From Lelliottia jeotgali (GTDB lineage: Bacteria; Pseudomonadota; Gammaproteobacteria; Enterobacterales; Enterobacteriaceae), in contig CP018628.1 in assembly GCA_002271215.1 (NCBI GenBank), forward strand, positions 4,340,001 through 4,404,000: DNA of 64,000 nucleotides. Direction: 5' to 3'. Positions within the stretch are counted from its first letter, which is position 1; every line of letters starts with the position of its first letter. Below, piece by piece: positions 1 through 15,263 of the stretch. The notes below the pieces were generated by a model that saw only the letters and a list, made by a program, of their open reading frames with translations, was not told the origin of the DNA and did no database searches. The position numbers and the translations under genes were made by a program.

Positions 1-2170
<2,170 letters not shown>

Positions 2171-2304
2171 TCACAACCCGAAGATGTTTCGTAAAACATC
2201 GTCGCTGTTGCGAAAATTTGAGAGACTCGAACACACCGTCACTCTGTTCTTATTACGGAGAACAGACGCAGCGTGTCGTTTCAATTTTCAGCTTGATCCA
2301 GATT

Positions 2305-2315
2305 TTTAAAGAGCA
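2305..2315 (-). promoter_or_regulatory. boxA antitermination element in the 16S-23S spacer
   Basis: The minus strand reads TGCTCTTTAAA, the boxA element that precedes 23S in enteric rRNA operons and loads the NusB/NusE antitermination complex. A second copy lies in the leader before 16S. Confidence 0.8.
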
Positions 2316-2379
2316 AAACTTCGCAGTGCACCTTTTCAGGAACACTCTGAAGTTTTCTTAATTTTCGCAGTAAAAAGGA

Positions 2380-2455
2380 TGGTGGAGCTATGCGGGATCG
2401 AACCGCAGACCTCCTGCGTGCAAGGCAGGCGCTCTCCCAGCTGAGCTATAACCCC
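2380..2455 (-). tRNA. alaT: tRNA-Ala (anticodon TGC)
   Basis: 76 nt encoding a full cloverleaf with CCA end. The anticodon loop is CTTGCAC, giving TGC. It differs from the E. coli gene as I remember it at acceptor position 5 (a U:G wobble instead of C:G) and at loop position 32 (C instead of U). It sits in the 16S-23S spacer, nearer the 23S. Confidence 0.97.
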
Positions 2456-2565
2456 ATCACAAATGCTAAATCTCATTACCGGTAATTTAAACTGAGACAA
2501 GGCGTGGAAGGGCGAAGCATACTGAAGTATGCGAGTCGTTTCACAACGCAGTATCAGGATAAATT

Positions 2566-2642
<77 letters not shown>

Positions 2643-2670
2643 GCAGAGATTTTTTACTGCTTATTTTTCA

Positions 2671-2687
2671 TCAGACAATCTGTGTGG
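2671..2687 (-). other. 3' arm of the 16S precursor processing stem (RNase III)
   Basis: TCAGACAATCTGTGTGG on the plus strand is an exact 17-nt complement of 4364-4380 on the other side of 16S. In the transcript the two arms pair to close the 16S loop, the known RNase III processing stalk. Confidence 0.85.
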
Positions 2688-2712
2688 ACACTACAAAGGC
2701 AGGTTCTTCAGG

Positions 2713-4252
<1,540 letters not shown>

Positions 4253-4363
4253 AAGTTTGATGCTCGTGAATTAAACTTCGTAATGAATTACGTATGTTCA
4301 CTCAGAGACTTTGGTATTCATTTAGCGTCTTGCGACGTTTAGAATCCATGTCACTTTGAGTGC

Positions 4364-4380
4364 CCACACAGATTGTCTGA
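4364..4380 (-). other. 5' arm of the 16S precursor processing stem
   Basis: This 17-nt arm is perfectly complementary to 2671-2687. It lies between boxA and the 16S 5' end, as expected for the RNase III cleavage stalk of pre-16S. Confidence 0.85.
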
Positions 4381-4385
4381 TAAAT

Positions 4386-4397
4386 TGTTAAAGAGCA
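4386..4397 (-). promoter_or_regulatory. boxA antitermination element in the rrn leader
   Basis: The minus strand reads TGCTCTTTAACA, a perfect rRNA boxA, between promoter P2 and 16S. In rRNA operons this element recruits Nus factors so that Rho does not stop the untranslated transcript. Confidence 0.85.
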
Positions 4398-4433
4398 GTG
4401 CCGCTTCGTTTTTCTCAACGGCGCGGGGTGTGC

Positions 4434-4461
4434 ATATTACGCTCCCCCGCTTCAGAGTCAA
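4434..4461 (-). promoter_or_regulatory. rRNA promoter P2
   Basis: Minus-strand -35 TTGACT (4456-4461) and -10 TAATAT (4434-4439) have a 16-bp spacer, the arrangement of rrn P2. Confidence 0.85.
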
Positions 4462-4552
4462 GCTTTATTTTCGCTTTTCTCTGTTGGCGTTCATCGCTGA
4501 ACCCCGCTAACCCGGCGGCCTGTATGCCGTTGTTCCGTGTCAGTGGAGGCGC

Positions 4553-4620
4553 ATTATAGGGAGTTCTTCGGCAGTGACAAGCATAAAATTCAAAAAAGTT
4601 ATCGTTCGCTTATTTTTCAA
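4553..4620 (-). promoter_or_regulatory. rRNA promoter P1 with UP element
   Basis: Minus-strand -35 TTGTCA (4575-4580), a 16-bp spacer and -10 TATAAT (4553-4558) match the classic rrn P1. Immediately upstream, 4581-4620 is A/T-rich, as expected for an UP element. Fis sites would fall within hemG or its 3' flank, but I did not resolve them. Confidence 0.88.
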
Positions 4621-4632
4621 ACTTACCGTTGA

Positions 4633-5175
4633 TTAAACATGCGAACTGCCCGTTAATTGCGCGATTTCTCGGGCAAAACTGGCAACCTGCGGCCAGTCGG
4701 TATAAACCACTTCTTTACGCGTGTCGGTTTCGCCGCCGGTCATCTTCATAATCAAGCGGATCATAAAGCGGTCATACCAGCTGTAGCGTGGATAACGCAG
4801 CGCCCCCGCAAAGACGGCGCACAGCTCTGGCTGCCACGGCGAGTTCAACAGGAACTTGCGCGTGTAGCTATTTGTCTGCGGCGTGCGCTTCTCTGCTTTA
4901 CGCGCCACCAGATTCACGGAGTAGAACGCACCCGGCAGAGTCATTAAGGTGTCGAGATGCTTTTTCACAAAGCGATCCAACGCCGGATGGAAATGGCCAT
5001 AACGTATAGAAGCACCAATGACCACGCGATCGTAATCGGCCCACTGAATCTCTTCGGTCCGATTCAGATTCACCACATCGGCGTAAACGCCCTGCTCTTT
5101 CAATTCCGACGCCAGATAAGAGGCAATCTCACGCGTCTGACCGTCGCGCGTCGAGAATAAAATTAATGTCTTCAC
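4633..5175 (-). CDS. hemG: Protoporphyrinogen oxidase, menaquinone-dependent
   Basis: 180 residues with a flavodoxin-like fold ([14 protein letters not shown]-phosphate loop at the N-terminus). HemG oxidises protoporphyrinogen IX to protoporphyrin IX and passes electrons to quinones at the inner membrane, the penultimate step of haem synthesis. The start is GTG with an upstream TAAGGA, 11 bp after the trkH stop, so it is the last gene of the pepQ-yigZ-trkH group. The rrn P1 UP element begins just past its stop. Length matches E. coli HemG (181). Confidence 0.96.
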   Translation of the reverse strand: MKTLILFSTRDGQTREIASYLASELKEQGVYADVVNLNRTEEIQWADYDRVVIGASIRYGHFHPALDRFVKKHLDTLMTLPGAFYSVNLVARKAEKRTPQTNSYTRKFLLNSPWQPELCAVFAGALRYPRYSWYDRFMIRLIMKMTGGETDTRKEVVYTDWPQVASFAREIAQLTGSSHV

Positions 5176-5186
5176 CAGATAAGTCC

Positions 5187-6638
5187 TTACTCGCGCCAGA
5201 ATGTTGGGGTAAACAGCACCAGCAGCGTAAACACCTCAAGACGGCCAAACAGCATGTTGGCAATCAAGATCCATTTCGCAACCGGGTTCATACTGGCAAA
5301 GTTATCCGCCACCACGCCAAGCCCTGGCCCCAGGTTATTGAGCGTCGCCACGACAGAAGCAAACGCCGAGAAATCATCCACGCCGGTGGCAATAATCGCC
5401 AGCATGCTGACGATAAAGACCAGCGCGTAGGCAGAAAAGAAGCCCCACACCGCTTCGAGAATACGTTCCGGCAGCGCGCGGTTGCCAAGCTTAATGCTAT
5501 ACACCGCATTCGGGTGTACCAGACGTTTCAGCTCACGGTTACCCTGTTTGAACAGGAGCAGAATACGGATGACCTTCAGCCCCCCGCCCGTCGACCCCGC
5601 ACAGCCGCCGATAAAAGCAGAGCATAAAAGTAGGACCGGCAGGAACAGCGGCCAGCGGGCGATGCTGTCGGTGGTAAAGCCCGCAGTGGTTGCCATCGAC
5701 ACCACCTGGAAGAAGGCCTGGTTAACGGTGGTCACCGCCGAGCTGTAAACATCGTGGAACCACAGCACCAGGGTGCAGATGATCACCAGCGTCAGCTGGA
5801 CACCGATAAACATTCTAAATTCCGGGTCACGCCAGTAAACCCTCAGGCTACGTCCACTTAATAAAGAGAAGTGCAGGCCGTAGTTACACCCGGAGATCAG
5901 CAGGAAGATAGCAATAATGGTGTTGATGGTCGGGCTGTCGAAGTAGCCGACGCTAGCGTCGTGAGTCGAGAACCCGCCAATCGCAATCGTCGAAAAGCTG
6001 TGTCCAATCGCATCGAAAGCAGGCATCCCGGCAAACCACAGGGCCAGCGCACAGGCGACGGTCAGTAATACGTAGATAAACCAGAGCGTTTTTGCCGTCT
6101 CCGCAATACGCGGGCGCATTTTGTTATCTTTCAGCGGCCCCGGCATTTCAGCGCGATAGAGCTGCATCCCCCCGACGCCCAGTATCGGCAGGATCGCGAC
6201 GGCGAGGACGATGATCCCCATCCCGCCGAACCATTGCAGCATCTGGCGATAAAAGAGGATGGCGTGCGGCAACGAGTCCAGCCCCACCAGCGTGGTGGCG
6301 CCCGTCGTCGTCAGCCCGGAGAAGGATTCAAAAAACGCGTCGGTGACGGTCAGATTCGGCTGTTCCGCGAAGATAAACGGCAGCGCACCCACGCTACCCA
6401 GCACGGTCCAGAACAGCACCACAATCAGAAAGCCCTCGCGGGACTTCAGCTCGCCCTTCTCACGGCGGTTAGGCCACCAGAGAATCGAGCCAATCACCAG
6501 CGCGGCGAAGAAGGTCTGCGTGAACGCGCGCCCCGCACCGTCCCGATAGATAAGCGCTACCAGCCCTGGGAGGATCATCGTCCCGGAAAAAAGTATGACC
6601 AGCAGTCCAACGATTCGGGTTATGGCACGAAAATGCAT
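5187..6638 (-). CDS. trkH: Trk potassium uptake protein TrkH
   Basis: 483 residues, the E. coli length. A strongly hydrophobic inner-membrane protein of the TrkH/KtrB family, with the selectivity-filter glycine segments visible (for example [22 protein letters not shown]). It forms the potassium channel subunit that works with the cytosolic NAD-binding TrkA. ATG is preceded by AAGGAA. It sits between yigZ and hemG, as in E. coli. Confidence 0.97.
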   Translation of the reverse strand: MHFRAITRIVGLLVILFSGTMILPGLVALIYRDGAGRAFTQTFFAALVIGSILWWPNRREKGELKSREGFLIVVLFWTVLGSVGALPFIFAEQPNLTVTDAFFESFSGLTTTGATTLVGLDSLPHAILFYRQMLQWFGGMGIIVLAVAILPILGVGGMQLYRAEMPGPLKDNKMRPRIAETAKTLWFIYVLLTVACALALWFAGMPAFDAIGHSFSTIAIGGFSTHDASVGYFDSPTINTIIAIFLLISGCNYGLHFSLLSGRSLRVYWRDPEFRMFIGVQLTLVIICTLVLWFHDVYSSAVTTVNQAFFQVVSMATTAGFTTDSIARWPLFLPVLLLCSAFIGGCAGSTGGGLKVIRILLLFKQGNRELKRLVHPNAVYSIKLGNRALPERILEAVWGFFSAYALVFIVSMLAIIATGVDDFSAFASVVATLNNLGPGLGVVADNFASMNPVAKWILIANMLFGRLEVFTLLVLFTPTFWRE

Positions 6639-6675
6639 CTGCCGTTCCTTTGGTATTCAAAAAGTAAGGAGGGGA

Positions 6676-7290
6676 TTATTCTTCAATCGGCAGTAATTGC
6701 AACGCACCACGACTAAAATCAGCCAGTTTTGCTGAAAAAGCCGTCAGTTCCGCCTGAGGAAGCGCCACTCGTAATTGTACCGTCGCCTGGTAATCACTCT
6801 GCACAATCACGCCGTTAAATTGCTTAAGCAGCGTTTCGATGCCAGATAACTGAGCGTAATCACACAACAAAGTATATTCGGTCAGTGGCGTTTTGCGGAC
6901 CGTCTTCAGCAGATTTAGCGCCTGCTGCACACCCCCGCCGTAGGCTTTGACCAGCCCACCGGTTCCTAACAGGATGCCGCCGTAGTAACGAACCACAACG
7001 GCAGTTATCTCTCCGACGCCACTTCCCATCAGTTGAGAGAGCATCGGTTTACCCGCCGTGCCTGCGGGTTCACCATCATCAGAAAAGCCAAGCTGCTGCG
7101 AATCATTCGGCGGACCAGCGACCCACGCCACGCAGTGGTGACGGGCGTCGGGATGCTCCGCGCGAATGGATTCAACAAACGCTTTCGCCGCCTCCACGCC
7201 ATCGGTATGGGCCAACAGCGTGATAAAGCGGCTCTTTTTGATCTCTTCAACGAAGATGACCGGCTCGGCCGGTATCAGCCAGCTATCCAT
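6676..7290 (-). CDS. yigZ: IMPACT/YigZ family protein
   Basis: 204 residues beginning MDSWLIP, homologous to E. coli YigZ, with the N-terminal UPF0029/Impact domain (RHHCVAWV, FSDDGEPAGTAG, VVRYYGGILLGTGGL) and a small C-terminal domain. Its biochemical function is not established. The chosen ATG (7290) overlaps the pepQ stop by one base (TGATG), implying translational coupling. A GTG one codon upstream is possible but unlikely. Confidence 0.95.
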   Translation of the reverse strand: MDSWLIPAEPVIFVEEIKKSRFITLLAHTDGVEAAKAFVESIRAEHPDARHHCVAWVAGPPNDSQQLGFSDDGEPAGTAGKPMLSQLMGSGVGEITAVVVRYYGGILLGTGGLVKAYGGGVQQALNLLKTVRKTPLTEYTLLCDYAQLSGIETLLKQFNGVIVQSDYQATVQLRVALPQAELTAFSAKLADFSRGALQLLPIEE

Positions 7291-8621
7291 CACGCCAGTT
7301 TCTGGTCTCGCGTCATGTTCTCAATGCTGTTTTCGTGGATCACCACGTTATCTTCAATACGAATGCCACCGAACGGTTTCAGCGCTTCAATTTTCTGCCA
7401 GTTGAAGTGTTTGCTGAACTGACCGTCACGCCACGGCTGGAGCAGAGAATCGATGAAATAAATGCCCGGCTCGATGGTCAGCACCATACGCGGCTGCAGC
7501 ACGCGAGTGCAGCGCAGATAAGGATATTTCGACGGTGCCGCCAAATGCGTACCGGTATCATCCTGCATAAAGCCAGCTACATCGTGAACCTGCAGGCCCA
7601 GCGGATGACCAATCCCGTGCGGCATAAATGGCCCAGTGAGATCGTTTTCCACCATCGCCTCTTCGCTCATGTCCGTCACAATCTGGTGCTTACGCAGCAG
7701 TTTGGCAATGCGCTGATGAAACTGAATGTGGTAATCGACGTAGCTGGTCCCCGCTTTCAGGGTGCCGATAAGTGCCAGCTGTTCGTCATTCACGTCTTTG
7801 ATCAGATGCGCGAAATCGTTGTCCGCGTTTGCCGCCCAGGTACGGGTGAGGTCGGCCGCGTAGCCGTTGTACTCAGCGCCCGCATCCAGCAGGAAGCTAC
7901 GCATCTCGGCCGGTGCGCGGTGATCCAGTTTGGTGTAGTGCAGCACGGATGCATGCTCGTTCAGCGCCACGATATTGCTGTACGGCACGTCGGTATCCCG
8001 ATGGCCCGTCGCGGTCAGGTACGCCTGATTGATATCGAACTCGCTCATCCCGGACAGGAAGGCTTCATGGGCCGCCTGATGACCGTTCACCGCCGTTTTC
8101 TGCGCTTCACGCATGCAGGAAAGTTCATAGTCGGTCTTATATGAGCGGTAATAGTGCAGATAATCGATCACGCCTTTCGGGTTGATATTATCCGCCGGAA
8201 TCTCCAGACCCAGAGCACGTTCCGGCACCGGGCCGATATAGCCGATGTTGCCGCGCGCAGCGGGCAGCTGACTGCCGATCCCGTCGGCTTTTGGCAGGGC
8301 AATCACGTCAACTTCTTCGGTCCAGAAGCTGGTCGGCAGCGGTTCCACGTTGTGCCAGTAATCAACCGGCAGATAGAACCACAGTTTCGGCTTGTTCACG
8401 CCATCCACCAGCAGCCAGCAGTTCGGAACCTGTGTTACCGGCACCCAGGCTTTGAACTGAGGATTGACCTTGAACGGGTATGGATGGTCGTCCAGGAAGA
8501 CGTTGACCAGCTCGCCGGAGTGAATCAACAGCGCATCGAGTTTAAAGCGAGCCAGTACATCGCGGGTACGTTCCTGTAACGTAACAATATGATTTTTATA
8601 AAGTGAGGCCAGTGAGTCCAT
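7290..8621 (-). CDS. pepQ: Xaa-Pro dipeptidase (proline dipeptidase)
   Basis: 443 residues, as in E. coli. Cytosolic metallopeptidase of the M24B (pita-bread) family that splits dipeptides with C-terminal proline. Metal-ligand regions are visible: [19 protein letters not shown] (two Asp), [14 protein letters not shown] (His), TIEPGIYF (Glu) and RIEDNVV (Glu). I chose the second of two adjacent ATG codons because it gives good spacing from AGGAAG and matches MESLASL of E. coli. It is divergent from fadB. Confidence 0.97.
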   Translation of the reverse strand: MDSLASLYKNHIVTLQERTRDVLARFKLDALLIHSGELVNVFLDDHPYPFKVNPQFKAWVPVTQVPNCWLLVDGVNKPKLWFYLPVDYWHNVEPLPTSFWTEEVDVIALPKADGIGSQLPAARGNIGYIGPVPERALGLEIPADNINPKGVIDYLHYYRSYKTDYELSCMREAQKTAVNGHQAAHEAFLSGMSEFDINQAYLTATGHRDTDVPYSNIVALNEHASVLHYTKLDHRAPAEMRSFLLDAGAEYNGYAADLTRTWAANADNDFAHLIKDVNDEQLALIGTLKAGTSYVDYHIQFHQRIAKLLRKHQIVTDMSEEAMVENDLTGPFMPHGIGHPLGLQVHDVAGFMQDDTGTHLAAPSKYPYLRCTRVLQPRMVLTIEPGIYFIDSLLQPWRDGQFSKHFNWQKIEALKPFGGIRIEDNVVIHENSIENMTRDQKLA

Positions 8622-8766
8622 CATTCTTCCTTTCTTTATTGAGCTCAAGTCTTCGCATCTTAGCACACCTCGCTTTTACTGCGTGATTTCCACCGAGCGT
8701 GATCAATGCAGCAATTATTTAATGAGTGATTTGCATTTTATTAACATAAATTCCACACTCGACTTC

Positions 8767-8783
8767 ATCTGGTATGACCAGAT
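8767..8783. promoter_or_regulatory. FadR operator of fadBA
   Basis: ATCTGGTATGACCAGAT is a 17-bp near-perfect palindrome containing the FadR half sites CTGGT/ACCAG, 26 bp before the fadB start. FadR represses beta-oxidation genes here until long-chain acyl-CoA releases it. Confidence 0.88.
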
Positions 8784-8809
8784 CCAATTGCTGGATTCAG
8801 GAGACTGAC

Positions 8810-10999
8810 ATGCTCTACAAAGGCGACACCCTGTACGTAGACTGGCTGGAAGATGGCATCGCCGAACTGGTGTTCGATGCCCCCGGCTCAGTCAACAAAC
8901 TCGACACCGCGACGGTGGCCAGCCTCGGCCACGCGCTGGATGTCCTCGAAAAACAAGCTGATTTGAAAGGGCTGCTGCTGCGTTCTGAAAAAGCGGCCTT
9001 TATTGTCGGTGCCGATATCACCGAGTTCCTCTCTCTGTTCCAGGTACCGGAAGAACAGCTCAGCCAGTGGCTGCATTTTGCCAACAGCGTGTTTAATCGC
9101 CTGGAAGATCTTCCTGTCCCGACCATTTCTGCCGTCAACGGCTACGCGCTGGGTGGCGGCTGCGAATGCGTGCTGGCGACCGACTATCGTCTCGCCACGC
9201 CGGATCTGCGTATCGGTCTGCCGGAAACCAAGCTGGGCATCATGCCGGGCTTCGGTGGTTCTGTGCGTATGCCACGTATGCTGGGCGCAGACAGCGCGCT
9301 GGAAATCATCGCTGCGGGTAAAGATGTGGGCGCGGAACAGGCGCTGAAAATCGGCCTGATCGACGGTGTGGTGAAGCCAGAAAAACTGCGCGACGGGGCC
9401 ATCGCCATTTTACGTCAGGCGATTAAGGGCGATCTCGACTGGAAAGCCAAACGCCAGCCGAAGCTCGAGCCGCTGAAACTCAGCAAAATTGAAGCCATCA
9501 TGAGCTTCACCATCGCCAAAGGCATGGTGATGCAGACGGCAGGCAAACACTATCCGGCACCGATTACCGCCGTGAAAACCATCGAAGCCGCCGCACGCTT
9601 TGGCCGCGACGAAGCGCTGAAACTCGAAAATCAAAGCTTCGTTCCGCTGGCGCACACCAGCGAAGCGCGCGCGCTGGTCGGTATTTTCCTCAATGACCAG
9701 TTCGTAAAAGGCAAAGCCAAACAGCTCACCAAAAACGTTGAAACGCCAAAACACGCGGCGGTACTTGGCGCAGGCATTATGGGCGGCGGCATCGCCTACC
9801 AGTCGGCCTGGAAAGGCGTGCCGGTGGTGATGAAAGACATCAACGAGAAATCCCTGACGCTCGGCATGAACGAAGCGGCCAAACTGCTCAACAAACAGCT
9901 CGAGCGCGGCAAGATTGACGGCCTGAAACTGGCGGGCGTGATTGCGACGATTCAGCCGACGCTGGACTACACCGGTTTCGACCGCGTGGACGTGGTCGTT
10001 GAGGCCGTCGTCGAAAACCCGAAAGTGAAAAAAGCGGTGCTGGCCGAAACGGAAGAGAAAGTGCGCCCGGATACCGTTCTGGCGTCCAACACCTCGACCA
10101 TTCCGATCGGCGAACTGGCCAGCGTGCTGCAACGCCCGGAAAACTTCTGCGGGATGCACTTCTTTAACCCGGTCCACCGTATGCCGCTGGTCGAAGTCAT
10201 TCGCGGGGAAAAAACCTCCGATCAAACTATCGCTAAAGTGGTGGCGTGGGCCAGCAAAATGGGCAAAACCCCAATTGTGGTCAACGACTGTCCGGGCTTC
10301 TTCGTCAACCGCGTGCTGTTCCCGTACTTCGCCGGATTCAGCCAGCTGCTGCGCGACGGCGCGGACTTCCGCAAAGTCGATAAAGTGATGGAAAAAGTGT
10401 TCGGCTGGCCGATGGGCCCGGCGTACCTGCTGGATGTGGTCGGCATCGACACCGCGCACCACGCGCAGGCCGTGATGGCCGCTGGTTTCCCGCAGCGTAT
10501 GCAGAAAGATTATCGTGACGCCATCGACGCACTGTTCGACGCCAATCGCTTTGGGCAGAAAAACGGTCTTGGCTTCTGGCGTTATAAAGAAGACAGCAAA
10601 GGCAAGCCGAAGAAAGAAGACGATGCCGCCGTTGAAGGTCTGCTGGCTGACGTCAGCCAGGCCAAACGTGACTTCAGCGACGAAGAGATCATCGCCCGCA
10701 TGATGATCCCAATGGTCAACGAAGTGGTGCGTTGCCTGGAAGAAGGCATTATCGCAAGCCCGGCAGAAGCGGATATGGCGCTGGTCTACGGCCTCGGTTT
10801 CCCTCCGTTCCACGGCGGCGCGTTCCGCTGGCTGGATACGCTCGGCAGCGCGAAATATCTCGACATGGCGCAGCAATACCAGCATCTCGGGGCGTTGTAT
10901 GAAGTGCCGGAAGGCCTGCGCAATAAAGCGCGTCATAACGAACCATACTATCCCCCAGTTGCGCCTGCCCGTCCGGTCGGCGAGCTGAAAACGGCTTAA
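8810..10999 (+). CDS. fadB: Fatty acid oxidation complex alpha subunit
   Basis: 729 residues, the E. coli length. The N-terminal half is enoyl-CoA hydratase/isomerase (crotonase) with ALGGGCE oxyanion and [12 protein letters not shown] segments. The middle and C-terminal part is 3-hydroxyacyl-CoA dehydrogenase with the NAD motif [10 protein letters not shown] and the SNTSTIPI and [13 protein letters not shown] regions. With FadA it forms the beta-oxidation complex. The start at 8810 follows AGGAG. The longer upstream ATG (8774) lies inside the FadR operator and is rejected. fadA follows 9 bp downstream. Confidence 0.98.
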   Translation: MLYKGDTLYVDWLEDGIAELVFDAPGSVNKLDTATVASLGHALDVLEKQADLKGLLLRSEKAAFIVGADITEFLSLFQVPEEQLSQWLHFANSVFNRLEDLPVPTISAVNGYALGGGCECVLATDYRLATPDLRIGLPETKLGIMPGFGGSVRMPRMLGADSALEIIAAGKDVGAEQALKIGLIDGVVKPEKLRDGAIAILRQAIKGDLDWKAKRQPKLEPLKLSKIEAIMSFTIAKGMVMQTAGKHYPAPITAVKTIEAAARFGRDEALKLENQSFVPLAHTSEARALVGIFLNDQFVKGKAKQLTKNVETPKHAAVLGAGIMGGGIAYQSAWKGVPVVMKDINEKSLTLGMNEAAKLLNKQLERGKIDGLKLAGVIATIQPTLDYTGFDRVDVVVEAVVENPKVKKAVLAETEEKVRPDTVLASNTSTIPIGELASVLQRPENFCGMHFFNPVHRMPLVEVIRGEKTSDQTIAKVVAWASKMGKTPIVVNDCPGFFVNRVLFPYFAGFSQLLRDGADFRKVDKVMEKVFGWPMGPAYLLDVVGIDTAHHAQAVMAAGFPQRMQKDYRDAIDALFDANRFGQKNGLGFWRYKEDSKGKPKKEDDAAVEGLLADVSQAKRDFSDEEIIARMMIPMVNEVVRCLEEGIIASPAEADMALVYGLGFPPFHGGAFRWLDTLGSAKYLDMAQQYQHLGALYEVPEGLRNKARHNEPYYPPVAPARPVGELKTA

Positions 11000-12172
<1,173 letters not shown>

Positions 12173-12182
12173 GCAAGATAAC

Positions 12183-12246
12183 GTAGGCCCGATAAGCGAA
12201 GCGCTATCGGGCAACAAGCCGGGGGCGCTGCGCTTGCCCAGCCTAC
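12183..12246. repeat. BIME: two inverted REP elements after fadA
   Basis: The unit begins GTAGGCCCGATAAGCG and ends GCCCAGCCTAC: two REP palindromes in opposite orientation, between the convergent fadA and fre genes. This is the typical location for enterobacterial BIMEs, which can bind gyrase or IHF and protect mRNA 3' ends. Confidence 0.85.
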
Positions 12247-12282
12247 AATCATTTAGTCTCAGAGAGTTTAGTTGCCGTTTTT

Positions 12283-12310
12283 CCCGCCTGTCAGGGGCGG
12301 GTTTTTTATT
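12283..12310 (+). terminator. Rho-independent terminator of fadBA
   Basis: Stem CCCGCC/GGCGGG (12283-12288 with 12296-12301), a 7-nt loop, then TTTTTTATT. Confidence 0.85.
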
Positions 12311-12356
12311 GGTTCCCTCGCCCCTTTGTGGAGAGGGTTAGGGTGAGGGGCAAAGG
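12311..12356. repeat. Dispersed G-rich repeat, copy 1
   Basis: Contains GGAGAGGGTTAGGGTGAGGGG, nearly the same as a second copy at 48967-49005. An imperfect palindrome precedes it. It lies next to a BIME at an operon end, as does the other copy. I regard it as a short dispersed intergenic repeat of enterics. Its function is unknown. Confidence 0.6.
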
Positions 12357-12363
12357 CCGCGCC

Positions 12364-13065
12364 TTAGATAAACGCAAACGCATCGCCGAACAGGCGGTCT
12401 TCACGCGCATTACGCTCATGACAGAATAGATCGCGGGCAATCTTCGCCATTTCAAAACGACCGGCAATATAGATATCGTGTCCGGCCAGCGTACCGTGAT
12501 CCTGCAATACCGCCGTCAGCACCGTTCCTGAACGTCCACGCCATCCCTCTTCCGGCTGCTCCACCACTGGCTCAACGCGAAGATTCGGGTGCGTCACGCT
12601 CAGTGATTCCAGCTCGGACAGATCGTAGAGATGTTTCTCTTCGCGGCCACCCCAGTAGATAGTGATATCGCGATTTGGATTTTGCGAAAGCGCGGTCAGC
12701 AGAATCGAACGCACGTAGGAGAAGCCCGTGCCACCAGCGATTAGGATCAGTGGACGGTCTTCGTCTTCGCGCAGCCAGGCTTCGCCGTGCGGAATATCCA
12801 CGTCGATTTCACGCTCTTTCAGGATGCGGTCCATCACCGCCATGGCATACAAATTAAGCTCTGACGCACCGATATGCAGCTCAATAAATTCCTGCTCAGC
12901 TGGCGTAGACGCCATAGAGAAAGGGCGCTTATCACGTTCATCCATCACCACCATCAAATATTGGCCCGCGCGGAATGAAAACGCCGCCTCCGGAACCAAA
13001 CGGACGCGATATACGGTGTCGGTGATAGCATCTACCGAGGTCACTTTACAGCTTAAGGTTGTCAT
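12364..13065 (-). CDS. fre: NAD(P)H-flavin reductase (Fre)
   Basis: 233 residues, the E. coli length. A ferredoxin-NADP reductase-fold enzyme that reduces free FMN, FAD and riboflavin with NAD(P)H. RPFSMAS is the flavin-binding motif and [12 protein letters not shown] the pyridine nucleotide site. The reduced flavin feeds ferric reduction and similar reactions. It lies 30 bp downstream of ubiD on the same strand and converges on fadA. Confidence 0.97.
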   Translation of the reverse strand: MTTLSCKVTSVDAITDTVYRVRLVPEAAFSFRAGQYLMVVMDERDKRPFSMASTPAEQEFIELHIGASELNLYAMAVMDRILKEREIDVDIPHGEAWLREDEDRPLILIAGGTGFSYVRSILLTALSQNPNRDITIYWGGREEKHLYDLSELESLSVTHPNLRVEPVVEQPEEGWRGRSGTVLTAVLQDHGTLAGHDIYIAGRFEMAKIARDLFCHERNAREDRLFGDAFAFI

Positions 13066-13095
13066 TCGCTCTCTCTGTCGGGAAGTCTATAGGGC

Positions 13096-14601
13096 TTAAC
13101 GGTCAGTCTCTGGCTTACCGTCATTCAATATGGCCAACTCGTCCCATATCGCGTCAATTCGCGCGGTCACTTCAGGATCTTTTTTAATCGGGCGACCCCA
13201 TTCACGCTCGGTTTCGCCGGGCCATTTATTGGTGGCATCCAGTCCCATTTTTGAACCAAGCCCAGAAACCGGCGAGGCAAAATCCAGATAATCAATCGGT
13301 GTGTTTTCCACTAACACCGTGTCGCGCGCCGGGTCCATCCGCGTGGTGATGGCCCAGATAACGTCATTCCAGTCGCGGGCATTGACGTCGTCATCGCAGA
13401 CAATAACAAATTTGGTATACATAAACTGGCGCAGGAATGACCAAACACCCATCATCACGCGCTTGGCGTGACCTGCGTACTGTTTCTTGATTGTCACCAC
13501 CGCCAGGCGATAGGAGCACCCTTCCGGCGGCAGATAGAAATCGACAATTTCCGGGAACTGCTTTTGCAGAATCGGTACAAACACTTCGTTCAGCGCGACG
13601 CCTAATACCGCAGGCTCATCTGGCGGACGGCCAGTATAGGTCGAGTGATAAATCGCATCGTCACGCTGAGTAATATGCGTCACGGTAAACACCGGGAAAC
13701 TATCCACTTCATTGTAGTATCCCGTGTGGTCGCCATAAGGCCCTTCAGGTGCCAGCTCGCCCTGTTCGATGTAGCCTTCGAGCACGATTTCCGCGCTGGC
13801 CGGCACTTCGAGGTCGTTGGAAATACACTTCACCACTTCGGTTTTGGTGCCGCGCAGCAGGCCCGCGAAAGCGTATTCCGAAAGGGTATCAGGAACCGGC
13901 GTCACCGCGCCGAGAATGGTCGCCGGATCGGCACCGAGCGCCACCGAAACCGGGAAACGCTCGCCCGGATGCGCTGCGCACCACTCCTGGAAATCAAGCG
14001 CGCCGCCGCGATGCGACAGCCAGCGCATGATCAATTTGTTTTTGCCAATTAACTGCTGGCGATAAATACCGAGATTCTGACGCTCTTTGTGTGGACCACG
14101 GGTGACGGTCAAACCCCAGGTGATCAGCGGCGCGGCATCTTCCGGCCAGCACTGCATAATCGGGATTTGCGTCAGATCGACGGCGTCACCTTCGAGGATT
14201 TTCTGCTGGCACGGCGCACCGCGCAGGCGTTTGGTCGGCATGTTCAGCACCTGCTTAAACTGCGGCAGTTTGTCGAACAGGTCGCGGAAGCCTTTCGGCG
14301 GCTCAGGTTCTTTCAGGAAAGCCAGCAGTTTACCGACTTCGCGCAGGGCACTGACATCTTCCTGCCCCATGCCCATCGCCACACGCTTTGGCGTGCCGAA
14401 CAGGTTGCAGAGCACCGGCATGGTGTAGCCTTTGGGATTTTCAAACAGCAGAGCGGGGCCACCGGCACGCAGGGTGCGGTCGGCGATTTCTGTCATTTCC
14501 AGATAAGGATCAACAGGGTGCTTAATGCGTTTGAGTTCGCCCTGCTTTTCAAGCAGCGCCAGGAAGTCGCGTAGATCGTGGTATTTCATGCAGTTAGTCA
14601 T
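13096..14601 (-). CDS. ubiD: 3-octaprenyl-4-hydroxybenzoate decarboxylase
   Basis: 501 residues (E. coli 497). UbiD-family decarboxylase that removes the carboxyl group of octaprenyl-4-hydroxybenzoate in ubiquinone synthesis, using prenylated FMN supplied by UbiX. The family segment [11 protein letters not shown] with the conserved Glu/Asp region is visible. The first ATG has only a weak GAGAGG close by. The internal MKYHDL Met (14589) would give exactly 497 residues, so the start is uncertain by four codons. Divergent from rfaH. Confidence 0.96.
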   Translation of the reverse strand: MTNCMKYHDLRDFLALLEKQGELKRIKHPVDPYLEMTEIADRTLRAGGPALLFENPKGYTMPVLCNLFGTPKRVAMGMGQEDVSALREVGKLLAFLKEPEPPKGFRDLFDKLPQFKQVLNMPTKRLRGAPCQQKILEGDAVDLTQIPIMQCWPEDAAPLITWGLTVTRGPHKERQNLGIYRQQLIGKNKLIMRWLSHRGGALDFQEWCAAHPGERFPVSVALGADPATILGAVTPVPDTLSEYAFAGLLRGTKTEVVKCISNDLEVPASAEIVLEGYIEQGELAPEGPYGDHTGYYNEVDSFPVFTVTHITQRDDAIYHSTYTGRPPDEPAVLGVALNEVFVPILQKQFPEIVDFYLPPEGCSYRLAVVTIKKQYAGHAKRVMMGVWSFLRQFMYTKFVIVCDDDVNARDWNDVIWAITTRMDPARDTVLVENTPIDYLDFASPVSGLGSKMGLDATNKWPGETEREWGRPIKKDPEVTARIDAIWDELAILNDGKPETDR

Positions 14602-14771
14602 GGCCTCTCGGTAAGCGCTTCATTATACGGCGTTCGTCATCATGACGCTGTAATTTTGTTAAATAAGCGTGAAGTTCTGCCTCAACTTCCCCTTTCGGCC
14701 ATTATAATCACCTTAGCGATCCCGACGGGGTTTTGATATGCTTGCGCCGCGAACAAAGGGAAAGAGTGATT

Positions 14772-15263
14772 ATGCAAGCCTGGTATTTATTGTATTGCAA
14801 ACGTGGGCAGATTCAGCGTGCGCAAGAACATCTTGAGCGTCAGGCAGTGAATTGTCTGATGCCCGTTATTACGCTCGAAAAATTGCTGCGCGGCAAGCGT
14901 ACGACGGTCAGTGAACCGCTGTTCCCCAACTATCTTTTCGTCGAATTCGACCCGGAAGTGATCCACACCACCACCATCAACGCCACCCGTGGTGTCAGCC
15001 ACTTCGTGCGCTTTGGTTCACAACCCGCTACCGTGCCTTCTACCGTGATCCACCAGCTTTCGGTCTATCAACAGCCGGAAGATATCACCGATCCTGATAC
15101 GCCCTTCCCCGGCGATAACGTGGTTATCACCGAAGGCGCATTCGAAGGATTCCAGGCGATTTTTGCGGAGCCAGACGGCGAAGCGCGTTCTATGCTGCTG
15201 CTGAATTTTCTCAATAAGCAGGTCCGTCAGAGCGTCAAAAACACTGAATTCCGCAAAGTTTAA
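14772..15263 (+). CDS. rfaH: Transcription antitermination factor RfaH
   Basis: 163 residues, starting [13 protein letters not shown] NusG paralogue with an N-terminal NGN domain ([20 protein letters not shown]) and a C-terminal KOW domain ([19 protein letters not shown]) that is known to refold from alpha-helix to beta-barrel. It is recruited at ops sites to long virulence, LPS and capsule operons. A start 13 codons upstream is open but lacks homology. Its stop overlaps the stop of convergent tatD by two bases. Confidence 0.96.
   Translation: MQAWYLLYCKRGQIQRAQEHLERQAVNCLMPVITLEKLLRGKRTTVSEPLFPNYLFVEFDPEVIHTTTINATRGVSHFVRFGSQPATVPSTVIHQLSVYQQPEDITDPDTPFPGDNVVITEGAFEGFQAIFAEPDGEARSMLLLNFLNKQVRQSVKNTEFRKV

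Noticed and set aside
9410..10936. 508-codon open frame antisense to fadB
   Set aside because: A GC-rich coding strand with few rare codons leaves the antisense frame open. The composition (His, Phe, Arg-rich) is not protein-like and it has no ribosome site; fadB is certain.
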